Assembly: GCF_017301635.1 (NCBI RefSeq) | Contig: NZ_CP071091.1 | Location: 6,212,001-6,276,000, forward strand | Length of the DNA: 64,000 nt | Source: Myxococcus landrumus | Lineage (GTDB): Bacteria > Myxococcota > Myxococcia > Myxococcales > Myxococcaceae | Reading direction: 5' to 3' | Shown: positions 1-14,048 of the stretch, piece by piece | How the letters are laid out: each line of letters begins with the position of its first letter | How positions within the stretch are numbered: the stretch's first letter is position 1 | The notes under the pieces: model-generated | What the model was told of the DNA's origin: nothing | The model's database searches: none | What the model saw: only the letters and a program-made list of their open reading frames with translations | Made by a program: the position numbers and the translations under genes

Positions 1-1
1 C

Positions 2-2913
<2,912 letters not shown>

Positions 2914-2923
<10 letters not shown>

Positions 2924-2949
2924 GGGCGAGGAAACATCCTCAACCCGCG
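2914..2949 (+). terminator. Terminator-like hairpin after the sigma-54 activator
   Basis: CGCGGGCTGAGG (2914-2925) pairs with CCTCAACCCGCG (2938-2949) with one C-A mismatch and a 12-base loop. It overlaps the activator's stop codon. No T-run follows, so it may be a stabilising 3' hairpin rather than a classical intrinsic terminator. Confidence 0.45.
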
Positions 2950-3388
2950 ATGCGCCCCGCCCTGTTTCCCCACACCCCTGTGGGAACCCATCGAGGCAGC
3001 GAAGCCGACTGCCTCTGAAAAAACGCACCCATGGGCCGAAGAGGGGGGAAGCTTCGACCCCTGGGTACCGGGACCACTCGAAAGCGGTCTCCTGTTCAAG
3101 TGGTGTGTCGCCAGCCTCCGGAGAGGTCCGTCGCTCACTGACCATTCGTTAAGCACCATACGTGCCAGCCCGTAGGCGGCCTGAAGTGTTCAATGGAAAT
3201 CATCCGAACGGGTGGGAGCGACACGCACGTATATCCAATGGCGCCGATGGAGCATCCGGCGGGGCCCTTCCGGATATGGGCGAGTGCTCCACCGAGAGGG
3301 AGCCGAGCAGCCGGGCTGATGGACCGGTTGAAGCGGGATGGGCGGCGCCGGGCAGCGGGTGGGGGCGAAGTGAGTTAAGGGGAGCGCG
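2950..3388. other. Intergenic region upstream of ctaA, nothing recognised
   Basis: About 440 bases between the activator and ctaA. Short open frames here lack ribosome binding sites and codon bias. It should hold the ctaA promoter, but I could not pick out a convincing -35/-10 pair, sigma-54 box or riboswitch. Confidence 0.5.
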
Positions 3389-4363
3389 ATGAATCACGCC
3401 GCCTCGTCACGTCGGTTCCAGGTCTTCAGCGTTGGAGTGCTGGTCTTCACGCTGGGGGTGATTCTGTGGGGCGCGTTCGTCCGGGCCACGGGCTCCGGTG
3501 CGGGCTGCGGCGACCACTGGCCGGTCTGCAACGGCGAGGTGGTGCCTCGCGAGCCCACCATCCAGACGATGATTGAGTACACCCACCGGGTGACGAGCGG
3601 GCTGGTGATGATGCTCGCGGTGGCGTTGTGCGTGTGGGCGCTCCGGGCACACGCCAAGGGCCACCCGGTGCGCAAGGCGGCGAGCTGGGCGCTGTTCTTC
3701 ATGCTGACGGAGGCGCTGGTGGGGGCGGGCATCGTCCTCCTCAAGTACGTGGCGGACAACGCCTCCATGGGGCGCGCGGTGTGGATGGGCGTGCACCTGG
3801 TCAACACGTTCCTGCTCGTGGGCGCGCAGACGCTGGTGGTGTGGTTCTCCCGAGGCCACGCCCCGCTGACGTTCCGAGGCCAGGGCTGGGTGGGCGCGCT
3901 GGTGGGCGTCAGCATCGCGGGCATGTTGCTCCTGGGCGTGAGTGGAGCGATCGCCGCGCTCGGCGACACGCTGTTCCCCTCCGAGACGCTGATGGAGGGC
4001 CTGCGTCAGGACGTCTCCGACACGGCGCATGTCCTGGTCCGCCGGAGGGTGCTGCACCCGGTGCTGGCCATCTGCATGGGCGCGTTGCTGGTCTTCATGG
4101 GACGGTGGATGGCGAAGCTGCGTCCGTCCGCCGACGTGAAGCGCGCCGCGACGGTCATCACGGGCCTGTATGTCGCGCAGCTCGCCGTGGGCGTGGTGAA
4201 CGTGGTGCTGCTGGCGCCTGTATGGCTTCAGCTGGTGCACCTGCTGATGGCGGACTTCGTGTGGATGGCGGTGGTGAGCCTGTGCGCCGCGGGGCTGGCC
4301 TCCGACGCACCTCGCGCGGAGCCCGTGGCGGCGACGGCGCCGACGCACGCGTCGCCGGTGTAG
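3389..4363 (+). CDS. ctaA: Heme A synthase (COX15/CtaA family)
   Basis: Inner-membrane enzyme that oxidises the C8 methyl of heme O to the formyl group of heme A for aa3-type cytochrome oxidase. It has 324 residues with about eight hydrophobic segments. Diagnostic features are the N-terminal RATGSGAGCGDHWPVC segment with the Cys pair C40/C47 in the first periplasmic loop, and E63-Y-T-H66-R, which holds the conserved catalytic Glu and a heme-ligand His. Further His in WMGVHLVNTF, VLHPVLA and QLVHLL match the expected heme ligands. The start is supported by an AAGGGGAG ribosome site. The gene stands alone: no ctaB (heme O synthase) or oxidase subunit adjoins it, and the next genes run the opposite way. 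The two-Cys form is the Bacillus-like, redox-sensitive class. Confidence 0.95.
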   Translation: MNHAASSRRFQVFSVGVLVFTLGVILWGAFVRATGSGAGCGDHWPVCNGEVVPREPTIQTMIEYTHRVTSGLVMMLAVALCVWALRAHAKGHPVRKAASWALFFMLTEALVGAGIVLLKYVADNASMGRAVWMGVHLVNTFLLVGAQTLVVWFSRGHAPLTFRGQGWVGALVGVSIAGMLLLGVSGAIAALGDTLFPSETLMEGLRQDVSDTAHVLVRRRVLHPVLAICMGALLVFMGRWMAKLRPSADVKRAATVITGLYVAQLAVGVVNVVLLAPVWLQLVHLLMADFVWMAVVSLCAAGLASDAPRAEPVAATAPTHASPV

Positions 4364-4372
4364 TCCCTTCCG

Positions 4373-5898
4373 TCAGCGAGACTCCGACTCCGCGCGCAGG
4401 CGCAGTCCCCGGGGCACGAGCACGCGCCCCGCGGCCTCCACCCCCGCGCTGACGAGCAGGGCCAGCAGGGCGGCGGGAATCGCGCCCTCGAGGATGAGCC
4501 CCGTGTCATCCAGGCGGATGCCCGTGAGGATGGGCTGGCCATAGCCCCCCGCGCCCACCAGTGCGCCCAGGGTGGCGGTGCCCACGTTGATGACGGCGGC
4601 CGTCTGGATGCCCGCGAGGATGGAGGGCGAGGCCATGGGCAGGTCGATGCGCCAGAGCCTCGCGCTCGGCGACAAGCCCAGCGCGTCCGCGGACTCGCGC
4701 ACCTCCAGGGGAATGCCTGTCAGTCCCGCCGCCGTGTTCCGGACGATGGGCAACAGGCTGTAGAGGAACAGCGCGGCCAGGGCCGGACGCGAGCCAATCC
4801 CTAGCAAGGGAATCATCACCACCAGCAGCGCCAGCGAGGGAATCGTCTGGAGGATGCCCGCCAATCCCAGCACGGCCTGCCCCAGCCGAGGGCGGCGCGC
4901 GGCGACGACGCCCAACGGCACCGCGAATGCGACGGCCGCCAGCAATGACACACCGACGAGCGACAGGTGCTCTCGCGTCCGTCGCCACACACGCGAGACC
5001 AGGCCCTCCCCCTGGACCTTCGTCGCGACCCGCAAGCGGTCACCGAGGAAGTCCGAGGCCACCTGCGCCTCCGGCACCCGGTCCACGCGCGCGCGGGCGT
5101 TGAGCTTCACCATCGCGTCTTCCGACAGCGTGCCCGACAGCCGCAGCATGGCGGCCAGCGCCTCCGGGGCCCGCGTCTCCAGGTCCTCGCGATAGAGCAG
5201 CACGGCGTCGTACACGGGGAAGTGGTGCGCATCGTCCTCCAACACGCGCAGGCCATGCGCGGCAATCTCGGCGTCCGTCGAGTACAGGTCCGTCACCTGC
5301 ACCGAGCCCGCCTCCAGGCCGCGATAGGCGAGGTCATGGTCCAGGCCCCGCACGTCCTTCTGCGGGAGGCGATAGGTGTCGCGCAGCGCGGGCCAGCCGT
5401 CGGCGCGCTCCATGAACTCATTGCTGAAACCCAGGCGAAGCTCGGGGTGGGAGCGCAGGTCGGAGATGCGGCGGATGCCCAGCCGCTCGGCCTCCGCCTC
5501 CTTCATGCCCAGCGCATAGGTGTTGTTGAAGCCCAGCGGCGCGCTCATGCGCAGCCCTTCCGCGGCCAGCGCGGCGCGCAGCGCTTCGTCATCCTTCAAC
5601 TTGAGTCGAGACAGCAATTCCAGACGCAGGGTGCCTGTGTACTCGGGATACACATCCAGCTCATCGCGGCGCAGCGCCTCCCAGAGCACCGCGGTTCCGC
5701 CCAGCTCGCGCCGGTGCCGCACCGAGGCCCCCGTGCTCTTCGCGAGCTGCGCCACCATCTCTCCCAGGATGACGGACTCGGTGAACTTCTTGGACCCCAC
5801 TCGCACCGAGGGGGCACCGTCCGTCGAGCTCGCACGCCCGCACGCCACCATCATCCCCGAGAGCACCAGAAGCCCCACGAGGACTCGCCGACCCGCGC

Positions 5899-5902
<4 letters not shown>
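4373..5902 (-). CDS. Betaine/OpuC-type ABC importer: binding protein-permease fusion
   Basis: One polypeptide (509 residues from the chosen start) combining the substrate-binding and membrane parts of an osmoprotectant-type importer. Residues 1-21 form a lipoprotein signal ending MVAC, then a QAT/OpuAC-like binding domain follows (VGSKKFTESVILGEM, then ELGGTAVLWEAL and YPEYTGTL, typical of OpuCC/ProX homologues) to about residue 290. The C-terminal part (about 305-500) has five or six membrane segments and the permease EAA-like loop ESADALGLS...LP. The ATG at 5902 overlaps the ATPase stop as ATGA, so the two are translationally coupled; a start 12 codons upstream is less likely. Substrate could be glycine betaine, choline, carnitine or ergothioneine; sequence alone does not decide. 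In most OpuA-type fusions the binding domain is C-terminal, here it is N-terminal. Confidence 0.9.
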
Positions 5903-6660
<758 letters not shown>

Positions 6661-6690
6661 GAGTCGGTCCCTTCACGCCGTCGCGGTCGG

Positions 6691-7662
6691 TCAAGGCAGC
6701 GAGAAGGCACCATTGCAGACAGCGGGGAAGTCCGGCTCGGACTTCGCGAGAAAAGCACACGAGGCGAACAGTGCCCGGTCCTTCCACTCCACCGCGCCCA
6801 CCCAGACGACCAGCGGCCCTCGGGCCGACGGCGCCGTGAATCGCAGACACCGCGCGGGGAGCTGCTCCAGCCGGCACGCCACCTCCTCCACCGGTCCCGC
6901 GCCGGGCAAGGCATCGCGCAACTCCGACACACCCTGGTCCCTCCAGCGCTCCGTCACCTCGGCGCGCGCCGGGCGATACACGCTCCACACAAAGGAGGCG
7001 TCATCACACCGGAGGCGGCCCGCCCGGCTCGTCGAGGCGGCGGGCTGACACCCCTCGGGCACCGCGAGCGAGCGCCACGGCAGCCGAGGCGGCAGCAGCA
7101 ACCCCGCCACGTCCAACACATCCCCCTCCGGGTTGCCATGGGACGCCAGATACTCGAAGAACTCCAGACACCGCGCCAGGGCGGGCGCGCCATTGCCTCG
7201 CGCGACACAGCCAAGCTCCCGCTGTCTGCCCAACCCCGCCGCCACGGAGACCAGATAGCCTCCAGCGCGACACGACCCCGGCCCGTCGTCACCGGACTGA
7301 CAGATGGCGAAGCGCGCCGCGGGCCATGAGCGCCCCGCGAGCGGCAACTCCCCGTCCGCCACCACCACCTGCTCGCCCAGCCGCTCCACCACCCGCGCGC
7401 GGGCCAACGCCAGCACCCGCTCCGCGGGCGCGTCCTGGTGCTCCGCCAGCCACACCGTCACCTCGCCACAGCGATACAGCCGCGACGTCGCGCTGTCGGG
7501 AATCGGAAGGCAGCCCTCGAAGAGCGAGCGGGCCTCCGGCGCGAAGGGGCCCACGGGCGTCGCCCCCTCGGGAGCAACAGGCGCGACATGGGTTGACGGC
7601 GCCGTGCACGCGCACAGGGCCACGCACCCTCCGGCCAGCACCCTCCTCCAGGCATTTGCCAT
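6691..7662 (-). CDS. Putative secreted lipoprotein, function unknown
   Basis: A 323-residue protein with a lipoprotein signal (RRVLAGGCVALCAC, lipobox ALCAC, then Thr). The mature part is Cys-rich, with about ten Cys spaced in pairs (EGCLPIPD, LYRCGE, AICQ, GSCRAG, LGCVARG, ARCLEFF, EGCQP, LRCDD, VACRLE, ARCLRF, ASCAF, VCNGA), which suggests disulphide-bonded periplasmic or surface location. I recognise no domain. It lies 28 bases upstream of the ABC ATPase on the same strand, so it could be co-transcribed with the importer, but nothing in the sequence shows a shared job. Confidence 0.7.
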   Translation of the reverse strand: MANAWRRVLAGGCVALCACTAPSTHVAPVAPEGATPVGPFAPEARSLFEGCLPIPDSATSRLYRCGEVTVWLAEHQDAPAERVLALARARVVERLGEQVVVADGELPLAGRSWPAARFAICQSGDDGPGSCRAGGYLVSVAAGLGRQRELGCVARGNGAPALARCLEFFEYLASHGNPEGDVLDVAGLLLPPRLPWRSLAVPEGCQPAASTSRAGRLRCDDASFVWSVYRPARAEVTERWRDQGVSELRDALPGAGPVEEVACRLEQLPARCLRFTAPSARGPLVVWVGAVEWKDRALFASCAFLAKSEPDFPAVCNGAFSLP

Positions 7663-7754
7663 GCGTCGGGATAGGTATCGCCCCGCGCGGCGTCAACCCG
7701 CCTCGGGACGCGGGCCACAAGGCGCCGGGTGTCCTCCACTCGACGCCACGCCCC

Positions 7755-7813
7755 CCAGGCAGGCGCCGTGCCTGGACGCGGCAACGGCGCGGTGACCGGA
7801 TGTCACCGCGCCG
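7755..7813 (-). terminator. Two hairpins downstream of the DUF4142 gene
   Basis: A perfect 12-bp stem with five-base loop (7785-7796 with 7802-7813) lies 29 bases after the DUF4142 stop codon; 10 bases further on is a 7-bp stem, CCAGGCA with TGCCTGG (7755-7761, 7769-7775). No strong T-run follows. Probably transcription attenuation or 3'-end protection between the DUF4142 gene and the lipoprotein gene. Confidence 0.55.
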
Positions 7814-7841
7814 CGCCGTCCTGGGCGTCGTCCCCGCGCCG

Positions 7842-8519
7842 TCAGCGCACGAGCTTCTCCAGGTCCTTCGCTTGCGTCTCCTCGCTCTCGATGCCCTGGC
7901 GCGTCTTGCTGAGCAGGGCGCTGAAGGCGGCATCCGAGCGGTACTTCTTCTGCCCATCCTTCACCAGGTCCTGCCCCTTCTTGCCGTCATCCGAGACGCG
8001 CGAGAGGAACGCCTTGTCGAAGTCCTTGCCGTTCTTCTCGCGGAGCTTGTCCAGGTCCTTCTCCGCCTCGGTGATGGCCTTGTTCAGGCGCTCGTCCACG
8101 CCCTCCATCTTCTTGTCGAAGCCCTCCTGCATCGCGGGCGGCGCCGACCCAGAGCCACCCGTCGCGGAGTTCGGGCTGGACAGGTCGATGTTCGCCACCT
8201 CGATGGACTTGGAGTCCGCCCACGTCCGCAGGTCGGACATGTGCTGCCGGCGCTCATCCACCAGCTTCTGGGCGAACGCGCGCACCTCCGGGTTCTGTGA
8301 CTTCTCCAGCGCCAGGTTGCCCAGGGCCACCTGCTTCGCGTCGAAGAGGACCAGCTTGCCCACGTAGAGCGTGCGCTCCGCCGCCGCCTCGCCGACCTCC
8401 TTCTGCTCCTTCTTCACCTTCTTGTCCGCATCCTCCGCGAGCGCGGAGCCCGTCATGGCCCCGAACGCCAGCGTCGCCGCCAGGGCCGCCACTCCACCAC
8501 CACGAATCTTTCGAGCCAT
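7842..8519 (-). CDS. DUF4142-family periplasmic protein
   Basis: A 225-residue exported protein. The chosen ATG at 8519 has an excellent GAGGAGG ribosome site and is followed by a Sec signal peptide with cleavage after SALA (residue 28). Residues about 45-115 match the DUF4142 helical bundle (LGNLALEKSQNPEVRAFAQKLVDE), a ferritin-like fold common in secreted proteins of soil proteobacteria. A Ser/Gly/Pro linker interrupts the domain near residue 120, then two more charged helices follow. No metal ligands stand out. Role unknown; the family is often linked to envelope or stress genes. It is transcribed divergently from the metalloprotease gene at 8840. Confidence 0.8.
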   Translation of the reverse strand: MARKIRGGGVAALAATLAFGAMTGSALAEDADKKVKKEQKEVGEAAAERTLYVGKLVLFDAKQVALGNLALEKSQNPEVRAFAQKLVDERRQHMSDLRTWADSKSIEVANIDLSSPNSATGGSGSAPPAMQEGFDKKMEGVDERLNKAITEAEKDLDKLREKNGKDFDKAFLSRVSDDGKKGQDLVKDGQKKYRSDAAFSALLSKTRQGIESEETQAKDLEKLVR

Positions 8520-8839
8520 GCAGTCCTCCTCGTCGACAGGGAATGACGCAAAGTGGTTCAGCCCCTGGAGCCCGGCAATCGCCGCTTGCTCGGACGCCCG
8601 CCCCCCATGACGCCCCCGCATGTGAGGCGCCGGACACCCCAGACCCCTCTCGCCAGTCATCGGCCACAATGAAAGACATTTTACATTCGCCCCTTCGTGA
8701 CTGGAGCATGCATGTCTCATTTGTCCCGCCGTACGGCGCCAGTCATACGGAGAATCAAGACAAATTGTCTCATGGCACCATTGACTCGCGCTGCTTCGCT
8801 CGGCTATTCGTTGTTTCACCCTCTTCCCTGGAGTTGGCA
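8520..8839. promoter_or_regulatory. Divergent promoter region with AT-rich segment and palindrome
   Basis: 320 bases between the DUF4142 gene (minus) and the M43 protease gene (plus). The half nearer the protease is unusually AT-rich for this genome. It contains the perfect palindrome AGACAAATTGTCT (8758-8770, 6-1-6), with related half-sites (TGTCTCATTTGTC) about 50 bases upstream. This looks like a regulator operator or promoter core, but the bound protein cannot be named. Confidence 0.45.
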
Positions 8840-9730
8840 ATGATTGGCATCGTCGCGAAGCGAGCGAGTCGTCTGGCCGTGGTTGCTGGTGCGCTGTTCA
8901 GCCTCACCGCATGTCAGGGCGACAGCGCCGCGGAGACGCCGGCTCCGGCGGACCCGACCGCGGAGCAGACGGCGGGCCTGCGTGGCTGCGCGACCATCGA
9001 GCCCTCCGCCGAGGAGCGCGCCGCCATCGACGCCTTCGTGAAGAGCCGCAAGATGGAGATGCGCGCGGTGGGCTCCGTGACGGTGCCGACCTACTTCCAC
9101 GTCGTCAACAAGGGCACGGGCATCGCGAACGGCGACGTTCCGGACTCGCAGATCACCGCGCAGATGAACGTGCTGAACGCGGCCTACGCCAACACCCCGT
9201 TCCGGTTCGTGCTCCAGGGCACGACGCGCACGAACAACTCCAAGTGGTTCGCGCTGAAGAGCGGTAGCGCCAACGAGCGCGCCATGAAGAAGGCGCTGCG
9301 CAAGGGCGGCCCCGAGAGCCTCAACATCTACTCCGCCAACCTGAGCGGCGGCCTGCTGGGCTGGGCGACGTTCCCCTCCAGCTACACCAGCGCCCCCACG
9401 CAGGACGGCGTGGTCCTCCTCTACAGCAGCGTCCCCGGCGGCTCCGCGGCGCCCTACAACGAGGGTGACACGGGCACGCACGAGGTCGGCCACTGGCTGG
9501 GCCTGTACCACACGTTCCAGGGCGGCTGCACCGGCGCGGGCGACTCCGTCAGCGACACCCCGGCCGAGGCCTCTCCCGCCTACGGCTGCCCCTCCGGCCG
9601 CGACACCTGCGCGGGCGGCGGCGCAGACCCCATCACCAACTTCATGGACTACACGGACGACTCCTGCATGAACTCGTTCACGGCGGGTCAGATTGACCGC
9701 GCGGACAGCCTCACCGCGACCTACCGCTAG
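8840..9730 (+). CDS. Secreted zinc metalloprotease, M43 (pappalysin/cytophagalysin) type
   Basis: Exported endopeptidase of 296 residues. The N-terminus is a lipoprotein-like signal (LFSLTAC, lipobox at about residue 24), followed by a short pro-segment. The catalytic motif is HEVGHWLGLYH (H214, E215, H218, H224), i.e. HExxHxxGxxH of metzincins, and the Met-turn is NFMDYTDDSC. The Cys-containing stretch between them (GGCTGAGDSVSDTP, YGCPSGRDTC) is characteristic of the M43B branch. The ATG at 8840 was chosen because the hydrophobic signal starts there; the frame is open further upstream without a credible start. A strong terminator follows. Likely used to degrade external protein during predation or saprotrophy (inference). 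Confidence 0.9.
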   Translation: MIGIVAKRASRLAVVAGALFSLTACQGDSAAETPAPADPTAEQTAGLRGCATIEPSAEERAAIDAFVKSRKMEMRAVGSVTVPTYFHVVNKGTGIANGDVPDSQITAQMNVLNAAYANTPFRFVLQGTTRTNNSKWFALKSGSANERAMKKALRKGGPESLNIYSANLSGGLLGWATFPSSYTSAPTQDGVVLLYSSVPGGSAAPYNEGDTGTHEVGHWLGLYHTFQGGCTGAGDSVSDTPAEASPAYGCPSGRDTCAGGGADPITNFMDYTDDSCMNSFTAGQIDRADSLTATYR

Positions 9731-9761
9731 TCTTCCCCCGACAGCCCGACGGCTGGAATGG

Positions 9762-9801
9762 CGCCGGAGTCTCCTTCAGGAGGCTCCGGCGTTGTCTTTT
9801 T
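9762..9801 (+). terminator. Strong Rho-independent terminator after the M43 protease
   Basis: A 13-bp GC-rich stem with a single G-T pair and TTCA loop (9762-9774 with 9779-9791) is followed directly by TTGTCTTTTT. This is the clearest intrinsic terminator in the window, 31 bases after the protease stop codon. Confidence 0.9.
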
Positions 9802-9908
9802 GGGGGGCAGGCGGGCCGTTACAATCGTTTACATTCCGCACATACCGCCGCGACATGAGGGGCGTTGAGTACGCACCATCCCAGCTACCCACGAACTTGG
9901 GGGGGTCG

Positions 9909-11219
9909 ATGTCCACGTACCGTCGTCATCACCGCAACGGAGTCGCTCGAGTAGTCCTCTCTCTTCTCGTCGCGTACCTGTCGCTCCTCATGGCGAGCCC
10001 GGCCTTCGCCGCGCAGCCTCGGGACCTGCCGCGCGCCGTCTCTCCGGAGGCGGAGGGAATCGACCCCAAGGCCCTGGAGAAGCTGCTCGAGGAGGCCAAG
10101 GCCTCTCACTCGAGCGCGGTCGTCATCCTGAAGAACGGCAAGCTCATCGGGGAGTGGACCTTCGGCAAGCCCTCCACCCGCATCGAGGCGATGTCCGTCA
10201 CCAAGTCCGTGGTGGGCATGGGTGTGGTGAAGCTGCTGGCGGACGGGAAGATTCCCTCGCTGGACGTGCCGGTGCACCAGTACTTCCCGGAGTGGAACCA
10301 GGGCCGCAAGAAGGACATCACCTTGCGCCACCTGCTCAATCACACCTCGGGCATCGACGTCGGCGGGCCGGGGACGGGGGAAATCTACCAGAGCCCGGAC
10401 TTCGTGAGGCTCGCGCTGGCGGCGGAGCTGGCCCACGCGCCCGGCACGCAGCTCCAGTACAACAACAAGGCCGTCAATCTGTTGGCGGCCATCGTCGAGA
10501 AGGCGTCCGGCAAGCGCATGGACCGCTACTTCGGGGACGCGTTCTTCCGTCCCATGGGCATCACCGACTACAGCTGGACCCTGGACAAGGCGGGCAATCC
10601 CCACGCCATGTCGGGCCTGCAAATCCAGCCAAGAGACCTGGCGAAGCTGGGGCAGCTCCTGGTGGACGGCGGCATGTGGCACCTGCGCCAGCTCCTGCCG
10701 CAGGAGTGGGTGAAGCGGATGTTGGCCCCGGGGGAAGGCCCCGCTGTTGGGACGGGCCTCTTGTGGTGGCCCGAGAATGCCTGGCATCGGTACTTCGTGG
10801 ATGAGGTGCTGCTGTCGACCTGGAAACAGGCGGGGGTCCCCCAGCCCCTCATCCAGGCGGCGACGGCCTTGCTGGGAAGGGACTTCCAGGACCGGGACAC
10901 CTACCTCGATGCGTTGGGGGTCCCCCTGCCGGAGTTTCAGAAGGAAATCATGGGCCGGAACCAGAAGCCCTGGCGCGTCGAGACGGGCCCCCTCGTCGGC
11001 GCCCAGGCCAACGGCTGGCTGGGACAGTACCTGGTCGTTCTTCCCGAGCAGCGGCTGGTCGCGGTGCGCATGTACGACTACCCCGAGGACACGAAGGGCG
11101 AGGCGCCTCCCGCTGATTCCTTCGGGACCTTCATCCTTCGCGTGAAGGAGCTGGTGCACGTGGGGCCGCCCCCCGTGGGCGAAGCCACCCAGACCCAAGG
11201 CTCGGCGTCGCCACGCTAG
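9909..11219 (+). CDS. Exported serine hydrolase, beta-lactamase/DD-peptidase superfamily
   Basis: A 436-residue protein of the class C beta-lactamase-like family (PF00144), which includes esterases, DD-peptidases and D-aminopeptidases. A Sec signal peptide ends near AFA (residue 34). The nucleophile motif is S96-V-T-K99 (SxxK) and the second motif Y184-N-N186 (YxN). HLLNHTSGI at about 141-149 is the usual family block. The third motif is not a clear KTG; QANGWLGQY near residue 380 could serve. Start at 9909 gives the signal peptide at the very N-terminus with a G-rich ribosome site. It ends 12 bases before a response regulator, so all three may be one transcript. Substrate cannot be predicted. 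Confidence 0.87.
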   Translation: MSTYRRHHRNGVARVVLSLLVAYLSLLMASPAFAAQPRDLPRAVSPEAEGIDPKALEKLLEEAKASHSSAVVILKNGKLIGEWTFGKPSTRIEAMSVTKSVVGMGVVKLLADGKIPSLDVPVHQYFPEWNQGRKKDITLRHLLNHTSGIDVGGPGTGEIYQSPDFVRLALAAELAHAPGTQLQYNNKAVNLLAAIVEKASGKRMDRYFGDAFFRPMGITDYSWTLDKAGNPHAMSGLQIQPRDLAKLGQLLVDGGMWHLRQLLPQEWVKRMLAPGEGPAVGTGLLWWPENAWHRYFVDEVLLSTWKQAGVPQPLIQAATALLGRDFQDRDTYLDALGVPLPEFQKEIMGRNQKPWRVETGPLVGAQANGWLGQYLVVLPEQRLVAVRMYDYPEDTKGEAPPADSFGTFILRVKELVHVGPPPVGEATQTQGSASPR

Positions 11220-11231
11220 GCTGGAGGCACG

Positions 11232-11941
11232 ATGAACTCGCCATCGGCCCATCTCGACGTGCTCCTCATCGAGGACGACAGCCACCTCGCGCGGCTCACC
11301 GCCGAGTACCTGGAGCGGTATGGCGTGAGGACGTGCATCGCGCGAGATGGAGAGCTGGGCTTGCAGGAGGCCTCGCGGCGCTCGTTCGATGCCATCCTCA
11401 TCGACATCATGCTGCCTCGGAAGGATGGGCTCACCGTGTGCCGGGAGCTGCGCGCGCGCTCGGCGGTGCCCATCCTGATGCTCACCGCGCGGGGTGAGGA
11501 GGCGGACCGGGTGATGGGCCTGGAGCTGGGCGCGGATGACTATCTGGCCAAGCCCTTCTCCTCGCGCGAGCTGCTGGCGCGAATCCAGGCGCTGGTGCGC
11601 CGCAGCCGGGGACATCTCGGCCCGTCGCGCGAGGTGCTGCGCGTGGGCGAGCTCACGCTGGACCGCGCGGCCATGAAGGCCACCCTCAAGGGACAAGCCC
11701 TGCCGTTGACCCAGCACGAGTTCGCGCTGCTGCTCGGGCTCGCGGAGCGCGCCGGGCGGGTGCTCTCGCGCGAGCAACTCCTGGAGCTGGCGAAGCACGG
11801 CGGCGTGGATGGCCCCGTGGACCGGGCCATCGACGTGCATGTGTCCCGGCTGCGCCAGAAGCTGGGGGACGACGCGCGCCATCCCCGCCTGCTCAAGACG
11901 GTGCGCGGCGTGGGCTACGTGCTGGAGCGAGGGGACGAGGC

Positions 11942-11945
<4 letters not shown>
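11232..11945 (+). CDS. OmpR/PhoB-family response regulator
   Basis: DNA-binding response regulator of 237 residues. The receiver domain (about 8-120) has the acidic pocket E14-D15-D16, phospho-acceptor D58 (ILIDIMLP), conserved Thr in LTA and Lys in LAKPF. The C-terminal winged helix (about 140-232) shows LTQHEFALLLGLAE and the recognition region VDVHVSRLRQKL followed by VRGVGYVL, the OmpR family hallmark. The stop codon overlaps the start of the following sensor kinase by four bases (ATGA), so the two are a cognate pair. Domain style is close to CpxR/RstA. It may control the upstream serine hydrolase or an envelope regulon; no target site was recognised. Confidence 0.95.
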
Positions 11946-13318
<1,373 letters not shown>

Positions 13319-13320
13319 CT

Positions 13321-14028
13321 TCAGAGGCCGCGCTGCTCCTTCAGCTTCCGCTCGACCTCGGGGAGGAAGGGACTTGCTCCCGCCCGGGCACTCGCCAGCG
13401 CCTTGTCGGTGTCCAGCATTCCCCGGTGGAGGACCTCGGGGACGAACATCGCTTCGTGGAGGTCTATCTCACCGACGTCGACGTCCGGCGTGAACTCCTG
13501 CCAGCCCCGCCCGCCCACGATGAGCGTGCGGAAGCCCTCTGAGACCGAGCGGGGGCTGCCCGCCTTCGCCCAGATGGACGTGTGCGAGTCGAGCAGCACC
13601 GTTCGCGCGGTCAGCGTTCCACTCGTGCCGAGGTTCGCCTCCGAGTCGCCGTTCGAGCCGACGATGATTCCGGACGCCACCACGTCCTGGTCCACGGCCA
13701 CGCGGGCACTGCCGCCATATTCGATATTGCGCGCGCGCAGGCTCCCCGTCACGAGCAGCGAGCTGGTGGCGTAGTCCCCCGTCCTGAAGCGGAGGTCCCC
13801 CGTCGTCACCAGGTCTCCGAGGATGACCAGCAGCCAGGGCCCATCCCCCGTCTCCAGGTCATGCGTCACCTCGACGTGCCCCTCGATGAGCCGAGGCCGG
13901 GGCTCCGTGCTGACCAGCGTGCGGTTGTCCATCAACCAGGGCAGCAGCTCATGTCCACGCAGGCGCTGCGCGAGCTCCTCGTACGACACCTCGCGGCCCA
14001 TCGAATCCAACATCCCCTCATCCGCCAT
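13321..14028 (-). CDS. Repeat-rich protein at the end of the alpha-2-macroglobulin operon, function unknown
   Basis: A 235-residue protein without signal peptide or membrane segment, so probably cytoplasmic. The central part (about 50-170) has short beta-strand repeats with small and polar turns (ILGDLVTTGDLRF, SLLVTGSLRARNI, VDQDVVASGIIVG, GTLTARTVLLD), the pattern of a beta-solenoid such as in bactofilins or hexapeptide-like proteins; the N- and C-termini are charged and helical. A GGAGG ribosome site precedes the ATG. It starts 20 bases after the stop of the DUF2300-like fusion gene on the same strand and so is probably the last gene of that operon. I cannot name a family; the beta-solenoid reading is inference. 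Confidence 0.65.
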   Translation of the reverse strand: MADEGMLDSMGREVSYEELAQRLRGHELLPWLMDNRTLVSTEPRPRLIEGHVEVTHDLETGDGPWLLVILGDLVTTGDLRFRTGDYATSSLLVTGSLRARNIEYGGSARVAVDQDVVASGIIVGSNGDSEANLGTSGTLTARTVLLDSHTSIWAKAGSPRSVSEGFRTLIVGGRGWQEFTPDVDVGEIDLHEAMFVPEVLHRGMLDTDKALASARAGASPFLPEVERKLKEQRGL

Positions 14029-14048
14029 CCGTCGGACCTCCGTGCGCC

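Noticed and set aside
3162-3392. Small plus-strand open frame before ctaA
   Set aside because: No ribosome site, atypical composition, and it overlaps the ctaA leader.
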